Shown in pieces: positions 41,375-48,959 of a DNA stretch of 48,959 bases. Source of the DNA: Verrucomicrobiota bacterium (lineage in GTDB: Bacteria; Verrucomicrobiota; Verrucomicrobiia; Opitutales; Opitutaceae). The stretch covers positions 1-48,959 of the forward strand of contig JAEWBF010000027.1 in NCBI GenBank assembly GCA_023391285.1, given 5' to 3'. The first letter of the stretch is position 1. Every line of letters begins with the position of its first letter. The notes beneath the pieces are model-generated. The model was not told the DNA's origin. It was given only the letters and a program-made list of their open reading frames with translations, and did no database searches. Position numbers and translations under genes: made by a program.

Positions 41375-43657
41375 TCACGCCATCGCCGCTCCACCGCTCG
41401 CCTCCTTCAAGGTTCGGTCCAACAAATCCAGCGTCACCGGCTTCATCAGCATCGCCGCAAACCCCATCGCTTTCACCGACCGTTCGTTCAACGCCGACGC
41501 GTAGCCCGTGATCAACACCAGCGGCAATCCCCGCCGCTCCGTCGCGATCTTCTGACCCAGTTCGGCGCCAGTCATCCCCGGCATCATCTGGTCGGTGACC
41601 ACCAGGTCGATCGGCTCCTTGCCTTCGCGCAACACTTCCAACGCTTCATACCCGCCCCCGACCGGCACCACCTCGTAGCCCAGACGCGTCAGTCCCGCCA
41701 TCAACGTGTCGCGCACCATCTGGTCGTCGTCGACGAGCAGGATCCGCGACACTCGTTTCGCCAGATCCTTCGCCGCTTCCCCTTCCTTCGCGGCCCCATC
41801 ACTCGCTTCGATCGCTTCCGCCGCTTTCGGGAAGTGCAGGATGAAACTCGTTCCATTTCCTTCCGCACTCTCCACCGCAATCGTCCCGCCGTGGTGCGAC
41901 ACGATTCCGTGCACGACCGCGAGCCCCAATCCCGTGCCCGACCCCACCGGTTTCGTCGTGAAAAAGGGCTCGAAGATCCGGCTCAAGTTCTGCCGCGGAA
42001 TCCCGCAGCCCGTATCACTGACCACCATGCGCAAATACTCGCCCGGCGGCAGCACCGCCGTTTCCGCCCGTAATGAATCAGGCAATCGCGCCTGCGAGAT
42101 CTTCACCCTGAATCGTCCCTGTCCGCCCGCCATCGCATGACTGGCATTCGTGCCCAGATTGATCAGCACCTGCTGCAGCTGCGCGGCGTCCGCGTGCACT
42201 TGGTCGTCCATCGCCTCGTTCTCGAATGCAAACTCGATCCCTCGCGGGAAACTCGCTCGCAGCAGCTGCAAGGCATCCCGCACCACTCCGCCCAAACGCA
42301 GGTGCGTAAACACCGTCGGCGAACGCCGCCCGAACGCCATCATCTGCCGCACCAGTCCAGCCCCGTGTGCCGCGGCCTGTTCGATCCGCGCCAGATGTCG
42401 CTCGCATTCGGGATTCGATGTGCCGCTCGCGCGGATCAGCGTCGCAGATCCTTGGATACTCGTCAGCAGGTTGTTGAAATCGTGCGCCAACCCGCCCGTC
42501 AGCGTGCCGATCGCCTCCATCTTCTGCGCCTGCTGCAGCTGCCCGTTCAACTGCTCGCGCTCCATCTCCGCCTCCTTCCGCTGCTCTTCGCTCCGTGCCA
42601 GCGCGTCGAACATCCGGTTGATCCCCGCGGTCAGTTCCGTGAGTTCGTCCGAACCTTTCACCGGCACGCGAGCCGACAAATCCTTCGTTTCGCCCACCCG
42701 TGTCACCACTTCGTTCAGCGCCTCCAGCCGGGCGATCACCATCGATCGCTGCAGCCGGCCGATCAACAGCGTCGCCGCCAAAATCAGCACGCTCATCACC
42801 ACGTAGAAAATCAGCCGCGCGCGAACTCCTTGCCGATGAATCTCCCGGGGCAGCCCGAGTTCCCATTCCGCCACCGTGCTTCCGTCCAGCGACCGCAGCG
42901 GCACGCGCACCCGCAATTCCTCGTCGCCCCGAACTTCTTGAACCACGGCATCTCCTTCCGTCGGTCCATCGCTCGCTCGCGACCGCAATGACACGTTCAG
43001 GTTGAGCATCTCCCGAATCGACCGCACGCGCGCATCGTTCACGAAGCGCACGTGTGCGACCGCGCCGCGCGAGGGGCCCGACGCATCGTCGCGCAAAATC
43101 GGCAGCGCCGCGAACGACGCCACCCGCCCGTCAATCTTCAACACTCCTTTCACCGCCGCTTCCTCGTCCGCCGCCGCATCTCGCGCATAGCTCCCCAGCG
43201 CCCGACCCAATTCCTCCACGCCCCCCGAAGTCGACTCTCCGTCAACAAACGCCCGGCCCGTGTGAAGCCGGCCTTCGCGATCGAAAATCAGAAACGCGTC
43301 GATCTTCAAATTCTCGAACATCACCGCGCTCAGGTTGTTCTCGATATACGTCTCCTTGGAATCCATCGCGAGAAGCTCGTAGGTGTCCGTCCACGACGCA
43401 TAATCCCCCGCGCTGCGTTCGAGCGCATCCAGCTCCGCGCGCTCCACCCATTGCACCCGCCGCACGCATTCGGCCACCCAGGCCTGCTCCATGCGGTGCG
43501 AGTTCGTCCGGAAAACCCACTCCACCCCCAACGCCAGCAGCGCCGCCAATCCCAATAAAACTCCGGCCGTGATCAGCCACGCTTTTTGCTGCAACGAATG
43601 CCGGCGCGATCCGCGGCTCGCCGTCGCCTCGTCTCCATCGCGTAACGCGTCCTTCAT
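41375..43657 (-). CDS. Membrane hybrid histidine kinase with CHASE4 sensor
   Basis: A 760-residue kinase. Two membrane helices (about 28-48 and 285-305) enclose an extracytoplasmic CHASE4-type domain (VERAELDALERSAGDYASWTDTYELL...YIENNLSAVMFENLKIDAFLIFDREGRL). A HAMP linker (LEALNEVVTRVGETKDLSARVPVKGSDELTELTAGINRMFDAL) leads to HisKA with LTGGLAHDFNNLL, HATPase (NLGTNASHAM, DTGCGIP, GSGTGLGLAVVHGI) and a receiver (LLVDDDQMVR, VVTDQMMPGMTG, LMKPVT). It probably senses an extracellular small molecule. The ATG at 43657 is preferred over the open frame to 43777. It lies 164 bp downstream of the envelope gene pair; no partner output regulator is adjacent. Confidence 0.92.
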   Translation of the reverse strand: MKDALRDGDEATASRGSRRHSLQQKAWLITAGVLLGLAALLALGVEWVFRTNSHRMEQAWVAECVRRVQWVERAELDALERSAGDYASWTDTYELLAMDSKETYIENNLSAVMFENLKIDAFLIFDREGRLHTGRAFVDGESTSGGVEELGRALGSYARDAAADEEAAVKGVLKIDGRVASFAALPILRDDASGPSRGAVAHVRFVNDARVRSIREMLNLNVSLRSRASDGPTEGDAVVQEVRGDEELRVRVPLRSLDGSTVAEWELGLPREIHRQGVRARLIFYVVMSVLILAATLLIGRLQRSMVIARLEALNEVVTRVGETKDLSARVPVKGSDELTELTAGINRMFDALARSEEQRKEAEMEREQLNGQLQQAQKMEAIGTLTGGLAHDFNNLLTSIQGSATLIRASGTSNPECERHLARIEQAAAHGAGLVRQMMAFGRRSPTVFTHLRLGGVVRDALQLLRASFPRGIEFAFENEAMDDQVHADAAQLQQVLINLGTNASHAMAGGQGRFRVKISQARLPDSLRAETAVLPPGEYLRMVVSDTGCGIPRQNLSRIFEPFFTTKPVGSGTGLGLAVVHGIVSHHGGTIAVESAEGNGTSFILHFPKAAEAIEASDGAAKEGEAAKDLAKRVSRILLVDDDQMVRDTLMAGLTRLGYEVVPVGGGYEALEVLREGKEPIDLVVTDQMMPGMTGAELGQKIATERRGLPLVLITGYASALNERSVKAMGFAAMLMKPVTLDLLDRTLKEASGGAAMA

Positions 43658-43821
43658 GCAAGCGTCGCCGCGAAGCTCGTCGCGTCCGCGAGATTGTAAC
43701 TCGCGGAGATCAATTGCGTGGGGCGTCGCCAATTCATCCGCCCCAGTGTGATGCCACCGTCCGAACACCCAACTCAAAACTTGGGCGACGTGGCGCTGCC
43801 GCCACCCGCGCAGTCGCAGTC

Positions 43822-45234
43822 CTACTGCATTCGCAGCGGCAGCGATCTCACCCGCGCCGCCAGCTCGTTCAGCACGTTGCTCGTCTTCTGCTCGCCCACG
43901 TCTTCACCCGTTCGAATTGTGCGCGCCGGCAGGAAATTATTGATCACCGCACAGTAGTCGCTGTTGACCATGATCCCCAACAGTTCGCCCGTCTTGCTCA
44001 ACACGAGATCTCCCCGCGAGGGAGCGAAGTCACCAAAGATCCGCCGAAAGAGCCGATTGTCCACGCGCACAAAGCCGGGCTGCGACGCATCCAGCTTGAA
44101 TCCGACTTCGCCATAACCCGCCCCGCCGCCGTTCACCAGCACCGCTTCCGGAAACCGAAACGGGTCCAAGGCGGTTGGATACACTTTCACGCCCATCGTC
44201 CTCGCCTCTTCGTCGCTCACCGGCACCACCACGATGCGCGGATCGATCGACAGGAAATGCAGCTCCTGCGCATCCGCGCGTCCGCCGCCTTTCGAAAAAT
44301 CCACCAGGATCTGATTCCAATCGTAGCTCGCATTCTCCACGAAGCGGAACGGCGTGTCCGCCACGTGCATCAACGCATAGGTCTGCGAGCCATCGGTCAC
44401 GAGGATCGTCGAACTCGACGCCGACCGCGTCGCCGGCCCGAAAAATCCGTCGCGCACCGCGGTGAAATTCGTCGTCACACGATTCGCGAGAAAATCGTTG
44501 AACAACACGTTCGCATTGATCGGCCGATTCTCGCGAATCTCCTTCGTCAACGCGCCCGACGACTCCGCCAGCTGCCCCACGCCTTGCGCCAGTTGCGTCG
44601 TCGCTTCCTGCACTTTCAACCGCTCTTCGCGTTCCGCCACCACTTGCTCCCGCAGCGTCTCCGCCGTGCTGCGCAACATCTGCTTTTCCTGCTCCGCCAC
44701 TTTCACCGCCACATTCAAACTCTCGATCCGCTCCCGCGCTTCCACCTGGGCTTTCTCCGCCGCCGCCAGCGCCTGCTGCTGCCGCTCCGCCTCCGCGCGC
44801 CGTTCCTCGAGTTCGCGTTGCAAACGCGCCAGCTCCTCCCGCGTCATCGCCGACTCCCGCGACGCCGCCTGCACTTTCGCGTTCAACTCTTCCGCCGTTT
44901 GCTGCGTCTGCTGCAGCGAGCTCGCGAGATTCTGCCGCTCCGCTTCCAGCTTCTGACGTTCGGCTTCCAGCTTCGCGAGGTTCTGTTCCCGCGTCGTCAG
45001 ATTCGTCTGCATCGACGATAATTGCTGCGCCAGCTCCTCCCGCGACGCGCGCTCATCCTCGAGCGACAGCTTCATCGTCTCCACGAGATCCTGATCTTTC
45101 GTGACCGCGTTGGCCGACATCTCCGGCACCGGCGGTTGTTTCACCGGCGCGGGCTCCGCCTTTTCCCAGCGCGTCAACGCCAGGAGATTCAACAGCAGGA
45201 AATCGCAGAGAATAAGAAGAAGCGTCCGGTTCAT
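43822..45234 (-). CDS. Membrane-anchored coiled-coil protein with C-terminal protease-like domain
   Basis: A 470-residue protein I cannot assign. Residues 4-20 are a membrane anchor. Residues about 45-235 are a long heptad-rich coiled coil (EELAQQLSSMQTNLTTREQNLAKLEAERQ...). Residues 235-470 are globular with many short hydrophobic strands; SRGDLVLSKTGELLGIMVNSDY (406-427) recalls the GDSGGP region of chymotrypsin-like proteases followed by the usual G-x-GI strand, but the nucleophile Ser is not in place (RGDL). It may be a structural relative. It follows the membrane gene at 45253 after 18 bp, so the two probably form one envelope unit. Confidence 0.7.
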   Translation of the reverse strand: MNRTLLLILCDFLLLNLLALTRWEKAEPAPVKQPPVPEMSANAVTKDQDLVETMKLSLEDERASREELAQQLSSMQTNLTTREQNLAKLEAERQKLEAERQNLASSLQQTQQTAEELNAKVQAASRESAMTREELARLQRELEERRAEAERQQQALAAAEKAQVEARERIESLNVAVKVAEQEKQMLRSTAETLREQVVAEREERLKVQEATTQLAQGVGQLAESSGALTKEIRENRPINANVLFNDFLANRVTTNFTAVRDGFFGPATRSASSSTILVTDGSQTYALMHVADTPFRFVENASYDWNQILVDFSKGGGRADAQELHFLSIDPRIVVVPVSDEEARTMGVKVYPTALDPFRFPEAVLVNGGGAGYGEVGFKLDASQPGFVRVDNRLFRRIFGDFAPSRGDLVLSKTGELLGIMVNSDYCAVINNFLPARTIRTGEDVGEQKTSNVLNELAARVRSLPLRMQ

Positions 45235-45252
45235 GACGTCATGCGTTCAACC

Positions 45253-46959
45253 CTACAGCCGTCCGGTCACCGGCACCGTCTGCGTGGCCGCCGGAACCGT
45301 GGTCATCACCGTCGGCGTCACCGCCTGGCTGTCCAAGATCAACTGATGCTTGTAAGGCCGCACGTGCCGAATCTTCACAAACGCCACGCACGTGATGCCG
45401 AAAAGGTTCGAAGAATACGCCGCCAAAAGGTTCGGCTCGATCACCCCGAGCACCTGCAACACCAGCGCCGCCGCCGTGCCGCCGATGCCGACATAAAGCC
45501 CGGCATCGAACAGGTTTTCCTCGTTTTCCATCAGCCGCAGTTTCACGAGGGGTGACACCGGCGACTTTGCGATATCGCGGATCTTCATCAGACAGATGAA
45601 ATACACCGCCACCTGCAGCGCGGCGAAGAAACCGATCGAGAGAATCGTGGAGGAGTCCATGGTGGTAATCGTTTGATTGGGAGATTGGACAGGAGAACTG
45701 GAATCGGTGATGAGCGCCGGTATCACGAGCCGTTCGCGAAACTCCGAGGGCGGCGCCGCTTTCAACAAAAAGGGTTCGGTCGCGACGACAATAAGCCCCG
45801 CAAACAAAAGCGCCAGCATCCCGCTGCGCATGCGCGGCAATCCAAACACCATCCCGGCCGTCGGCGCCACGATCCAAAGGTCGAGCCCGCGAAACACCAG
45901 AAACGCGCCCAGAAAATACGCCAGATACTTCACGACCAGCATCGCATGCGGATGCAACATCACGATCGACGCTGCGGTCCCGATGCCCGCATCGATCGAA
46001 TGATTCACCGGCACCTGCCGCAGCATCAGCTGCTGCACCGCGCCTTGCCCGTGCGACAGCGCCAAGCGCAAATCCCGCAATCCCGTCTCGCCGTATTGTA
46101 TCAGATAACTCGCGACACGATCCGCCGACCCTGAAAACAAGGCCGCCACATACATCTGCGGAAACCGCTCCGGCGCCACCCGCGCGAGATGCGCATACTG
46201 GCCCACGGTCGCCATGTCCTCCGTTCGGCGCATCAACTCGCTCAACTGCGCCCAGTCCAAACGCCGCCCGAGCGACAACAGATCCAGAAAAAACGCTTCC
46301 AGCCCGCCCAGGCTTTTTTGCGCGTTCGCCATATCCGCCAAGCTTCGCACTTCCCGCTGCAACGCCGGCGAAAGGTGTTCGCTTTGATACAGCAGCGCCG
46401 TGAGCAAGATGATCGCTTCCAACGGCTGCCCCCCGGCCTGCGTCGCCGGCACAAACCGGCCCGTCGACGTCAACTCCCGCGTTTGCAGCAGCGAGCGCAC
46501 CCCCAGCGAACGCGAATTTGCCAAATAGCCGCGCATCGTCGTCCGCGCCCGCTCCGGCAAAAGAAACGTCAGCACCGGCGTGCTCTCCGTCCGGCCTTTG
46601 CTCTCCGCCAGGTTGAACAACGGCTCGAGAAACGGATCCCATCCGCCCCACGCCACCATCTCCGGCTGATGCGCCGACAGCTCGTTCAACTGCCGCTCCA
46701 GCGCATCCGCCTGCGGATCGTTCAACGTCTGCGCCGCCTCCAACACCAGCTTCGCCGGACCGATCTTTTCCGCATCCACCAACTGCCGCCCAAATCCCGC
46801 CAGCGACGCCGTCCCATCTCCCGCTTCCCGCAACAACGCCGGACTCACCGACTTCAGGTTCACCGGCACCGTCCACGCAGCCACCGCGATCGCGACTCCT
46901 GCGATCACCATCAGCGGAGCGATCAGCGAACTTTTCGCGTAACCGGTTGAGTCGCTCAT
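45253..46959 (-). CDS. Multi-spanning membrane protein with large soluble domain, unknown function
   Basis: A 568-residue protein, not recognised. One membrane helix at 11-32 is followed by a helical soluble domain (about 35-335), then about five more helices (339-358, 380-397, 437-458, 484-505, 511-530) and a Thr/Val/Pro-rich tail. The soluble part contains paired helices such as LGGLEAFFLDLLSLGRRLDWAQLSELMRRTEDMATVGQYAHLARVAPE, reminiscent of TPR-like repeats. It heads a two-gene unit with the coiled-coil protein downstream (18-bp gap). Divergent from the peptide deformylase gene, whose start is only 61 bp away. Confidence 0.7.
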   Translation of the reverse strand: MSDSTGYAKSSLIAPLMVIAGVAIAVAAWTVPVNLKSVSPALLREAGDGTASLAGFGRQLVDAEKIGPAKLVLEAAQTLNDPQADALERQLNELSAHQPEMVAWGGWDPFLEPLFNLAESKGRTESTPVLTFLLPERARTTMRGYLANSRSLGVRSLLQTRELTSTGRFVPATQAGGQPLEAIILLTALLYQSEHLSPALQREVRSLADMANAQKSLGGLEAFFLDLLSLGRRLDWAQLSELMRRTEDMATVGQYAHLARVAPERFPQMYVAALFSGSADRVASYLIQYGETGLRDLRLALSHGQGAVQQLMLRQVPVNHSIDAGIGTAASIVMLHPHAMLVVKYLAYFLGAFLVFRGLDLWIVAPTAGMVFGLPRMRSGMLALLFAGLIVVATEPFLLKAAPPSEFRERLVIPALITDSSSPVQSPNQTITTMDSSTILSIGFFAALQVAVYFICLMKIRDIAKSPVSPLVKLRLMENEENLFDAGLYVGIGGTAAALVLQVLGVIEPNLLAAYSSNLFGITCVAFVKIRHVRPYKHQLILDSQAVTPTVMTTVPAATQTVPVTGRL

Positions 46960-47020
46960 GTTAGGTAGTATTGGTTTGCAGAGCGAAATGGCAAACCCAC
47001 GCTCCTGCGCCTACCGACCG

Positions 47021-47599
47021 ATGTCCCTGTCAATTGTTCATTACAACGATCCCGTTTTGCGGCGTAAGGGCGACAAAATCACCAGCTTCGATGCGCCTCT
47101 CGCCGAGCTCGCCGCCGCCATGATCGAGACCATGCACGCCGCCGGCGGCATCGGCCTCGCCGCCCAACAAATCGGCCGCGCCCTCCAACTCTGCGTCGTC
47201 GATCTCCGCGCCGCCGAAATCGACTTCGACTGGGAGCTCGATGGCGCCAAACCGCCGCTCGAACTCTTCATGCCGATGACGCTCGTCAACCCCGTCGTCA
47301 AAATCGAACGCGACACCGACGACTACATCGTCGAGGAGGGCTGCCTCTCTTTTCCGAAAATCCGCGGCGACGTCGTTCGCCCCGACGAAATCACCGTCAC
47401 CTATCACGACGAACGCGGCGTCCCTCACATCCTCCGCTGCAACGGCCTTCTCGCCCGCTGCATCCAACACGAGGTCGATCACCTGAACGGTATTCTCTTC
47501 ATCGATCGCATGGAAAAAAAGGTCCGCTCGAAGATCGACGCCGACATCAAATCCCTCGCCAAAGCCACCCGCGATTCAGCCAAAAACGCCCCCGCCTAA
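47021..47599 (+). CDS. def: Peptide deformylase
   Basis: A 192-residue metalloenzyme that removes the formyl group from nascent protein N-termini. All three family motifs are intact: GIGLAAQQ (43-50), EGCLS (106-110) and HEVDH (150-154), providing the Cys and two His metal ligands and the catalytic Glu. There is a small insert around residues 64-84 (AAEIDFDWELDGAKPPLELF) between motifs I and II, also seen in some other deformylases. The ATG at 47021 starts directly at the conserved MSLSIVHYNDPVLR. Confidence 0.97.
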   Translation: MSLSIVHYNDPVLRRKGDKITSFDAPLAELAAAMIETMHAAGGIGLAAQQIGRALQLCVVDLRAAEIDFDWELDGAKPPLELFMPMTLVNPVVKIERDTDDYIVEEGCLSFPKIRGDVVRPDEITVTYHDERGVPHILRCNGLLARCIQHEVDHLNGILFIDRMEKKVRSKIDADIKSLAKATRDSAKNAPA

Positions 47600-47635
47600 A
47601 CCTCGCGCGCTCGCCGTCGCCTGCCGCCTCGCCTG

Positions 47636-48175
47636 ATGTCCACGCCCCGTTCCATCGCCACGCGCACCGGCGACGCCGGCACCACCAGTCTGCTCTACGG
47701 CCAGCGCGTTTCGAAAAGCCATCCACAAATCGACGCCGTCGGCGCCTTCGACGAATTCAACGCAGCCCTCGGCTTCGCCAAATCCGTCCTCCCCGACGCC
47801 GACCGCCGCACCGCGCTCGAAGCCATTCAACACGATCTCGTTTCCCTCATGGGCGAACTCGCCTGTGCCGAAGCCGATGCCCCCCGCTACGCGGCGTCGA
47901 AATTCCCCAAGATCGACGAACCGTCGCTCGCGCGCATCGACGCCGCCATTGCCCGTCTCGAAGCGATGAATCTCCGTTTCGACGGCTGGGCCACACCGGG
48001 CGCAACCCTCCCCGCCGCCGCGCTCGATCTCGCCCGCACCGCCGCGCGACGCGCCGAACGCCGCCTCTGGTCTCTTCCCGAACACGGCCGCACCGTGCGC
48101 CCGCTCGTCGGCCAGTTCGTAAATCGCGTGGCCGACCTGCTCTGGCTCATGGCCCGCGAAGCGGAAAAGACATAA
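47636..48175 (+). CDS. PduO-type cob(I)alamin adenosyltransferase
   Basis: A 179-residue enzyme that transfers adenosyl from ATP to cob(I)alamin, making coenzyme B12. The N-terminal ATP motif IATRTGDAGTTSLLYGQRVSKSHPQIDAVGAFDEFNAALGFAKS and the C-terminal RTAARRAERRLWSL...PLVGQFVNRVADLLWLMAR are typical of the PduO family. It follows the deformylase gene by 36 bp and may share its transcript. The next gene is a small membrane protein possibly linked to cobalamin. Confidence 0.94.
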   Translation: MSTPRSIATRTGDAGTTSLLYGQRVSKSHPQIDAVGAFDEFNAALGFAKSVLPDADRRTALEAIQHDLVSLMGELACAEADAPRYAASKFPKIDEPSLARIDAAIARLEAMNLRFDGWATPGATLPAAALDLARTAARRAERRLWSLPEHGRTVRPLVGQFVNRVADLLWLMAREAEKT

Positions 48176-48202
48176 CCCAAGTTTCGCGCCCAATCGTCTT
48201 AT

Positions 48203-48223
48203 GGGAGGAATCCTTATCCTCCC
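48203..48223. promoter_or_regulatory. 7-bp hairpin upstream of the last gene
   Basis: GGGAGGA/TCCTCCC with loop ATCCTTA, 27 bp after the adenosyltransferase stop and 80 bp before the next start. It contains a Shine-Dalgarno-like GGAGG in its stem. No T-tract follows, so it is not a clear terminator. Confidence 0.35.
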
Positions 48224-48302
48224 CAAACGTCCTCTGCTCGATTTCCCGCGCGCCAAACCGCGCTTGCTTGCCCGCTTCTTCCATCCTCATATCCCACCCG
48301 TC

Positions 48303-48881
48303 ATGATCCTCCCCGCCGTTTTGATCATCCTTGCCGCCGGTTGGCGCGTCGCCTCCGTCTGGGAACCTTCATTTTCCAATTTCGCGCCGATCATGGCGCT
48401 CGCGTTCTGCGGAGGCGTTTATTTCCGCGACCCTCGCATGTGGCTCGTGCCCTTCGGCGCCTTGTTGGTTTCCGATCTGTATCTGGACCACTACTACGCG
48501 ACCCAAATGGGTTACGAATGGACCTTCGGTGCCGCCGGCGTCCGCGCGCTCTGCTTCGTTCTCGCGATCTTCTTCGGCTGGGTGGTGTCGCACCGCAAAA
48601 ATTGGCTCAATCTCTTCTCCGGCACCCTCGCCGGCGCCGTGGCATTCTACCTCGTGACCAACACCCACGCGTGGTGGTATGACATGTCCTACGCAAAGAG
48701 CGCCGCCGGCTGGTGGCAGGCGATGACGGTCGGCCATCCGTATTTCCCGCCGACGCTCCTTTTCTTCCGCAACTCGCTCCTCAGCGACCTGTTCTTCACC
48801 GGCCTTTTCGCCGTCGCGATGGAATACCGCGCCCTCCGCGCCGAGCAACCGAGCCTGCTCGCCCGCCGCGCCCAAGCCTGA
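48303..48881 (+). CDS. Small multi-spanning membrane protein (DUF6580-like)
   Basis: A 192-residue protein with about five to six hydrophobic segments: MILPAVLIILAAGWRVAS, FAPIMALAFCGGVYF, MWLVPFGALLVSDLYL, GVRALCFVLAIFFGWVVS, NLFSGTLAGAVAFYLVTNT and a last segment near SLLSDLFFTGLFAVAM. The order FAPIMALAFCGG...PFGALLVSDLYL and the Asn/His/Trp stretch fit a DUF6580-like family that resembles vitamin-transport S components. Its place after a cobalamin adenosyltransferase suggests, but does not show, a cobalamin link. The ATG at 48303 is preferred over one at 48201. The bases 48311-48347 recur exactly at the window end. Confidence 0.75.
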   Translation: MILPAVLIILAAGWRVASVWEPSFSNFAPIMALAFCGGVYFRDPRMWLVPFGALLVSDLYLDHYYATQMGYEWTFGAAGVRALCFVLAIFFGWVVSHRKNWLNLFSGTLAGAVAFYLVTNTHAWWYDMSYAKSAAGWWQAMTVGHPYFPPTLLFFRNSLLSDLFFTGLFAVAMEYRALRAEQPSLLARRAQA

Positions 48882-48904
48882 GCGAATCCAAAATCTAAAT
48901 ACCA

Positions 48905-48936
48905 AAGAGGCGGGTCTCCCAGCCCCGCCGTTTTGA
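48905..48936 (+). repeat. REP-like hairpin at the 3' window edge
   Basis: A hairpin GGCGGG-type/CCCCGCC stem around TCTCCCAG, close to the element at 29322-29347 but without a clean GTAG head. Its 3' side CCCCGCCGTT is also the first part of a 37-bp repeat of 48311-48347. Confidence 0.55.
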
Positions 48937-48959
48937 TCATCCTTGCCGCCGGTTGGCGC
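48923..48959 (+). repeat. Exact 37-bp direct repeat of the start of the last gene
   Basis: Bases 48923-48959 are identical to 48311-48347, inside the first codons of the DUF6580-like gene. The repeat runs to the last base of the window, so its true length is unknown. Confidence 0.95.

Noticed and set aside
48176..48302. Cobalamin riboswitch before the DUF6580-like gene
   Set aside because: The gap is about 127 bp, too short, and no B12-box-like core is seen; only one small hairpin.

Overview
The window is GC-rich bacterial DNA that looks like Verrucomicrobiota, most likely the Opitutaceae. The supporting signs are a very large PEP-CTERM protein made of autotransporter-type beta-strand repeats, a Tat-exported glycoside-hydrolase-like protein, a PQQ dehydrogenase with a built-in cytochrome c, a sulfatase-like protein, a DUF1080 protein, ECF sigma factors and dense short intergenic repeats. 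This placement is inferred from gene content and style, not from a marker tree. Both window ends fall in repeats, so this may be a whole contig from a short-read assembly.

Layout. 1-9.3 kb: catabolic and secreted enzymes (5'-cut aldo/keto reductase, an esterase fused to an FAH-type hydratase-like domain, two small membrane proteins, Tat glycosidase-like protein, quinoprotein, second esterase). 9.3-12.4 kb: BON-domain protein, single-domain response regulator, and an SRPBCC/zinc-alcohol-dehydrogenase pair. 12.4-15.2 kb: TonB-dependent receptor. 15.4-18.2 kb: a secreted Cys/His/Asp protein and a LytS/LytTR two-component pair. 18.3-21.6 kb: FAD oxidoreductase, tRNA-Ser(CGA), inositol-monophosphatase-like protein, ECF sigma factor with a long structured leader. 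21.7-25.8 kb: YcaQ-family winged-helix protein, then a FIST protein and hybrid kinase resembling the NosP/NahK module. 25.9-29.3 kb: a thioredoxin-like/Mrr-like membrane protein with apparently lost active sites, divergent from recQ. 29.5-34.4 kb: the giant PEP-CTERM protein. 34.5-37.5 kb: ECF sigma factor followed by an anti-sigma/von Willebrand protein. 37.6-41.1 kb: small genes, a sulfatase-like protein that lacks its nucleophile, and a divergent DUF1080 gene with a perfect dyad between them. 41.4-47.0 kb: CHASE4 hybrid kinase and an uncharacterised two-gene envelope unit. 47.0-48.9 kb: peptide deformylase, PduO-type cobalamin adenosyltransferase and a small membrane protein.

The most unusual layer is not a gene cassette. 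At least seven short hairpins, most with a GTAG or GGAG head (the known format of RAYT-associated REP elements), plus three families of A-rich or periodic mini-repeats, are scattered between genes. Several run in frame into coding sequence (recQ zinc loop, YcaQ-family protein, vWA protein body and C-terminus), where they add Pro/Asn/Lys/Glu-rich linkers or tails. A second notable signal is two pairs of GTTCGTCGC-like repeats, each pair 21 bp apart, directly upstream of the LytS/LytTR operon: a likely autoregulatory site.

No CRISPR array, prophage, insertion sequence, rRNA or clear restriction/defence island was seen.
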